Assembly: GCA_051208035.1 (NCBI GenBank)
Contig: JBPJFZ010000001.1
Span: 1-64,000 of the forward strand
From: JACKOB01 sp024234575
Lineage (GTDB): Bacteria > Pseudomonadota > Gammaproteobacteria > Pseudomonadales > Oleiphilaceae
Length of the DNA stretch: 64,000 nucleotides
Reading direction: 5' to 3'
Shown: in pieces, positions 63,001 to 64,000 of the stretch
Layout: each line of letters begins with the position of its first letter
Position numbering within the stretch: position 1 is the first letter of the stretch
The notes under the pieces: model-generated
What the model was told of the DNA's origin: nothing
Databases searched by the model: none
The model's input: the letters and a program-made list of their open reading frames with translations, nothing else
Program-made: the position numbers and the translations under genes

Positions 63001-64000
63001 CTAGTACCAAATAGTAAGAAATAACCGTGTCACGTCGGCGCTAAAGTCATAAAAGGGCTCGGCTCCCGGCGCATACCCGGTTTGTGTCACGTCACGAAAG
63101 TCGTCATAGGTGAAGATCATATGGTCATACAGCAAAGACAGTGTGCCCTCTTTTACCCAACCACCCGCCGCGGCACCAAACCGGTAGGTCACCCCAAGAC
63201 CTATCGTATTGGAAGAAAAACTGCTCATTTCTTTATCTCTAGCTAAAAAGTTCTGTGCGTCCTGATAAGGAAACAAATCAGCATAAAAACTGGCACTGCT
63301 TTGTTGGTAAAAGCGGTACTTGAGATCAAGTTCCCAGTTGCTTTCAAAGGGGTGCACATAGCTGGTTTCTACTGTGTGGGCGTCGATGCCCCAAGTATCA
63401 GTAAAATAGCGATACTGTAGATTGGCGGCGGCCCGGTAGGGCAAAAACCAGGTCCCCTTTAAGGCAAATGCATTGCTTGTACGGGTCTCTGGGTAGACTT
63501 CGGCCTGGTAGTCGTAACCGCTTCCGTCTTCGGTTAAATATCGCACCTGTCGATAAGGGTTATTGAGGTATCCTTGATCGGTAATAAGCTCGTAATTGGC
63601 ATTCAACAGAAGATTTTTAGTTAATATCTGCGCCAGTGAAAGTCGAAAATGCGTGCGGTCGACATCTTCCGAGAAATCCGGCGCCCCTACTTTTCCGACC
63701 TGATCCCATCCTTTTGACACGCCCATACCCAGGGTGGTTAGGTCACCAAAGAAATCCTGCGTGACAGTAAAGTGCAAAGACTTTGCATTAAAATCGTTCT
63801 CATCACTTTGGGAAAATCCCAGGCTCATTACAGTTTTATTGTTCAGCAGATCGACACCTACGCCATACTCAGTACGTTCTTCTTCGTAAGGGCTTGCGGT
63901 AGCAATCACATCAACCGATGCACTACTCACCATATCAACGTAGTAATTGGCCGTAACAGAAATATTTGGGGTCGCGCTTTTACGAACTAACACGGAGGGG
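63001..64000 (-). CDS. DUF3570 outer-membrane beta-barrel (5' end beyond window)
   Basis: The C-terminal 333 residues are visible; the gene enters from the right edge. The sequence is a run of amphipathic strands with aromatic belts (VTANYYVDMVSSASVDVIATASPYEEERTEYGVGVD, VTQDFFGDLTTLGMGVSKGWD, YLNNPYRQVRYL, FALKGTWFLPYRAAANLQYR) ending in an aromatic residue, the normal signal for outer-membrane insertion (TIWY). The phrase set is that of DUF3570 proteins, often encoded with small DUF4266 and thioredoxin-like genes. It is the first visible gene of the long envelope operon. Confidence 0.88.
   Translation of the reverse strand, partial: PSVLVRKSATPNISVTANYYVDMVSSASVDVIATASPYEEERTEYGVGVDLLNNKTVMSLGFSQSDENDFNAKSLHFTVTQDFFGDLTTLGMGVSKGWDQVGKVGAPDFSEDVDRTHFRLSLAQILTKNLLLNANYELITDQGYLNNPYRQVRYLTEDGSGYDYQAEVYPETRTSNAFALKGTWFLPYRAAANLQYRYFTDTWGIDAHTVETSYVHPFESNWELDLKYRFYQQSSASFYADLFPYQDAQNFLARDKEMSSFSSNTIGLGVTYRFGAAAGGWVKEGTLSLLYDHMIFTYDDFRDVTQTGYAPGAEPFYDFSADVTRLFLTIWY

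Noticed and set aside
1..64000. CRISPR arrays, complete insertion sequences or rRNA genes
   Set aside because: I looked for regularly spaced repeats, transposase motifs and rRNA signatures and saw none.

Overview
The window reads as the chromosome of a marine-type gammaproteobacterium with a mid-range G+C content (judged by eye, not computed). Evidence for this is the order uvrY/gacA-uvrC-pgsA-tRNA-Gly-tRNA-Cys-tRNA-Leu, the block sixA-DUF4389-gpsA, a PhaD-like TetR regulator, and two wax ester synthase/diacylglycerol acyltransferase (WS/DGAT) paralogues of the kind found in oil- and lipid-storing marine genera such as Marinobacter, Alcanivorax or Oleiphilus. The genus itself is a guess.

Layout. 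1-2.8 kb: accessory debris, with a decayed VapBC-like toxin-antitoxin pair, the 3' end of an unknown membrane-protein gene, and a lone tyrosine recombinase with a 13-6-13 inverted repeat just upstream of its start. 2.8-24.5 kb: mostly housekeeping genes. These are WS/DGAT 1, a saccharopine-dehydrogenase-like oxidoreductase, an Lrp regulator divergent from leuA (with a structured leader), small proteins, PilZ, DUF1285, a radical SAM protein, a class V aminotransferase, sixA, gpsA, a STAS/PP2C partner-switch pair, an HD phosphohydrolase, xthA, a TetR regulator, pgm and membrane proteins.

24.5-46.8 kb is a defence island lying next to tRNA-Leu. It holds a lipoprotein, an McrBC (type IV) restriction pair whose McrB carries an EVE/PUA-like insert, and a divergent gene that fuses a DUF3553-like domain to a copy of the McrB N-terminal domain. 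A type I restriction operon follows (hsdM-hsdS-AlbA_2/ATPase-...-hsdR). Between the AlbA_2 gene and hsdR sits a four-gene cargo of about 6 kb: ankyrin protein, PD-(D/E)XK-like protein, DUF4145-RecD-like helicase with a duplicated C-terminal domain, and TPR plus cold-shock/S1-like protein. The cargo is bracketed by the real hsdR start and by a diverged 19-codon hsdR 5' remnant, which I take as the scar of its insertion. This is the best candidate here for an undescribed system. A frameshifted radC pseudogene closes the island.

46.8-64 kb: the three tRNAs, pgsA, uvrC and uvrY, then a patatin-like lipase, a Kazal-like lipoprotein, WS/DGAT 2, a response regulator fused to a membrane anchor, and a long envelope operon (DUF3570 beta-barrel, a secreted protein, two very large TPR proteins, a TPR lipoprotein and a small secreted protein) whose first gene runs off the window end.
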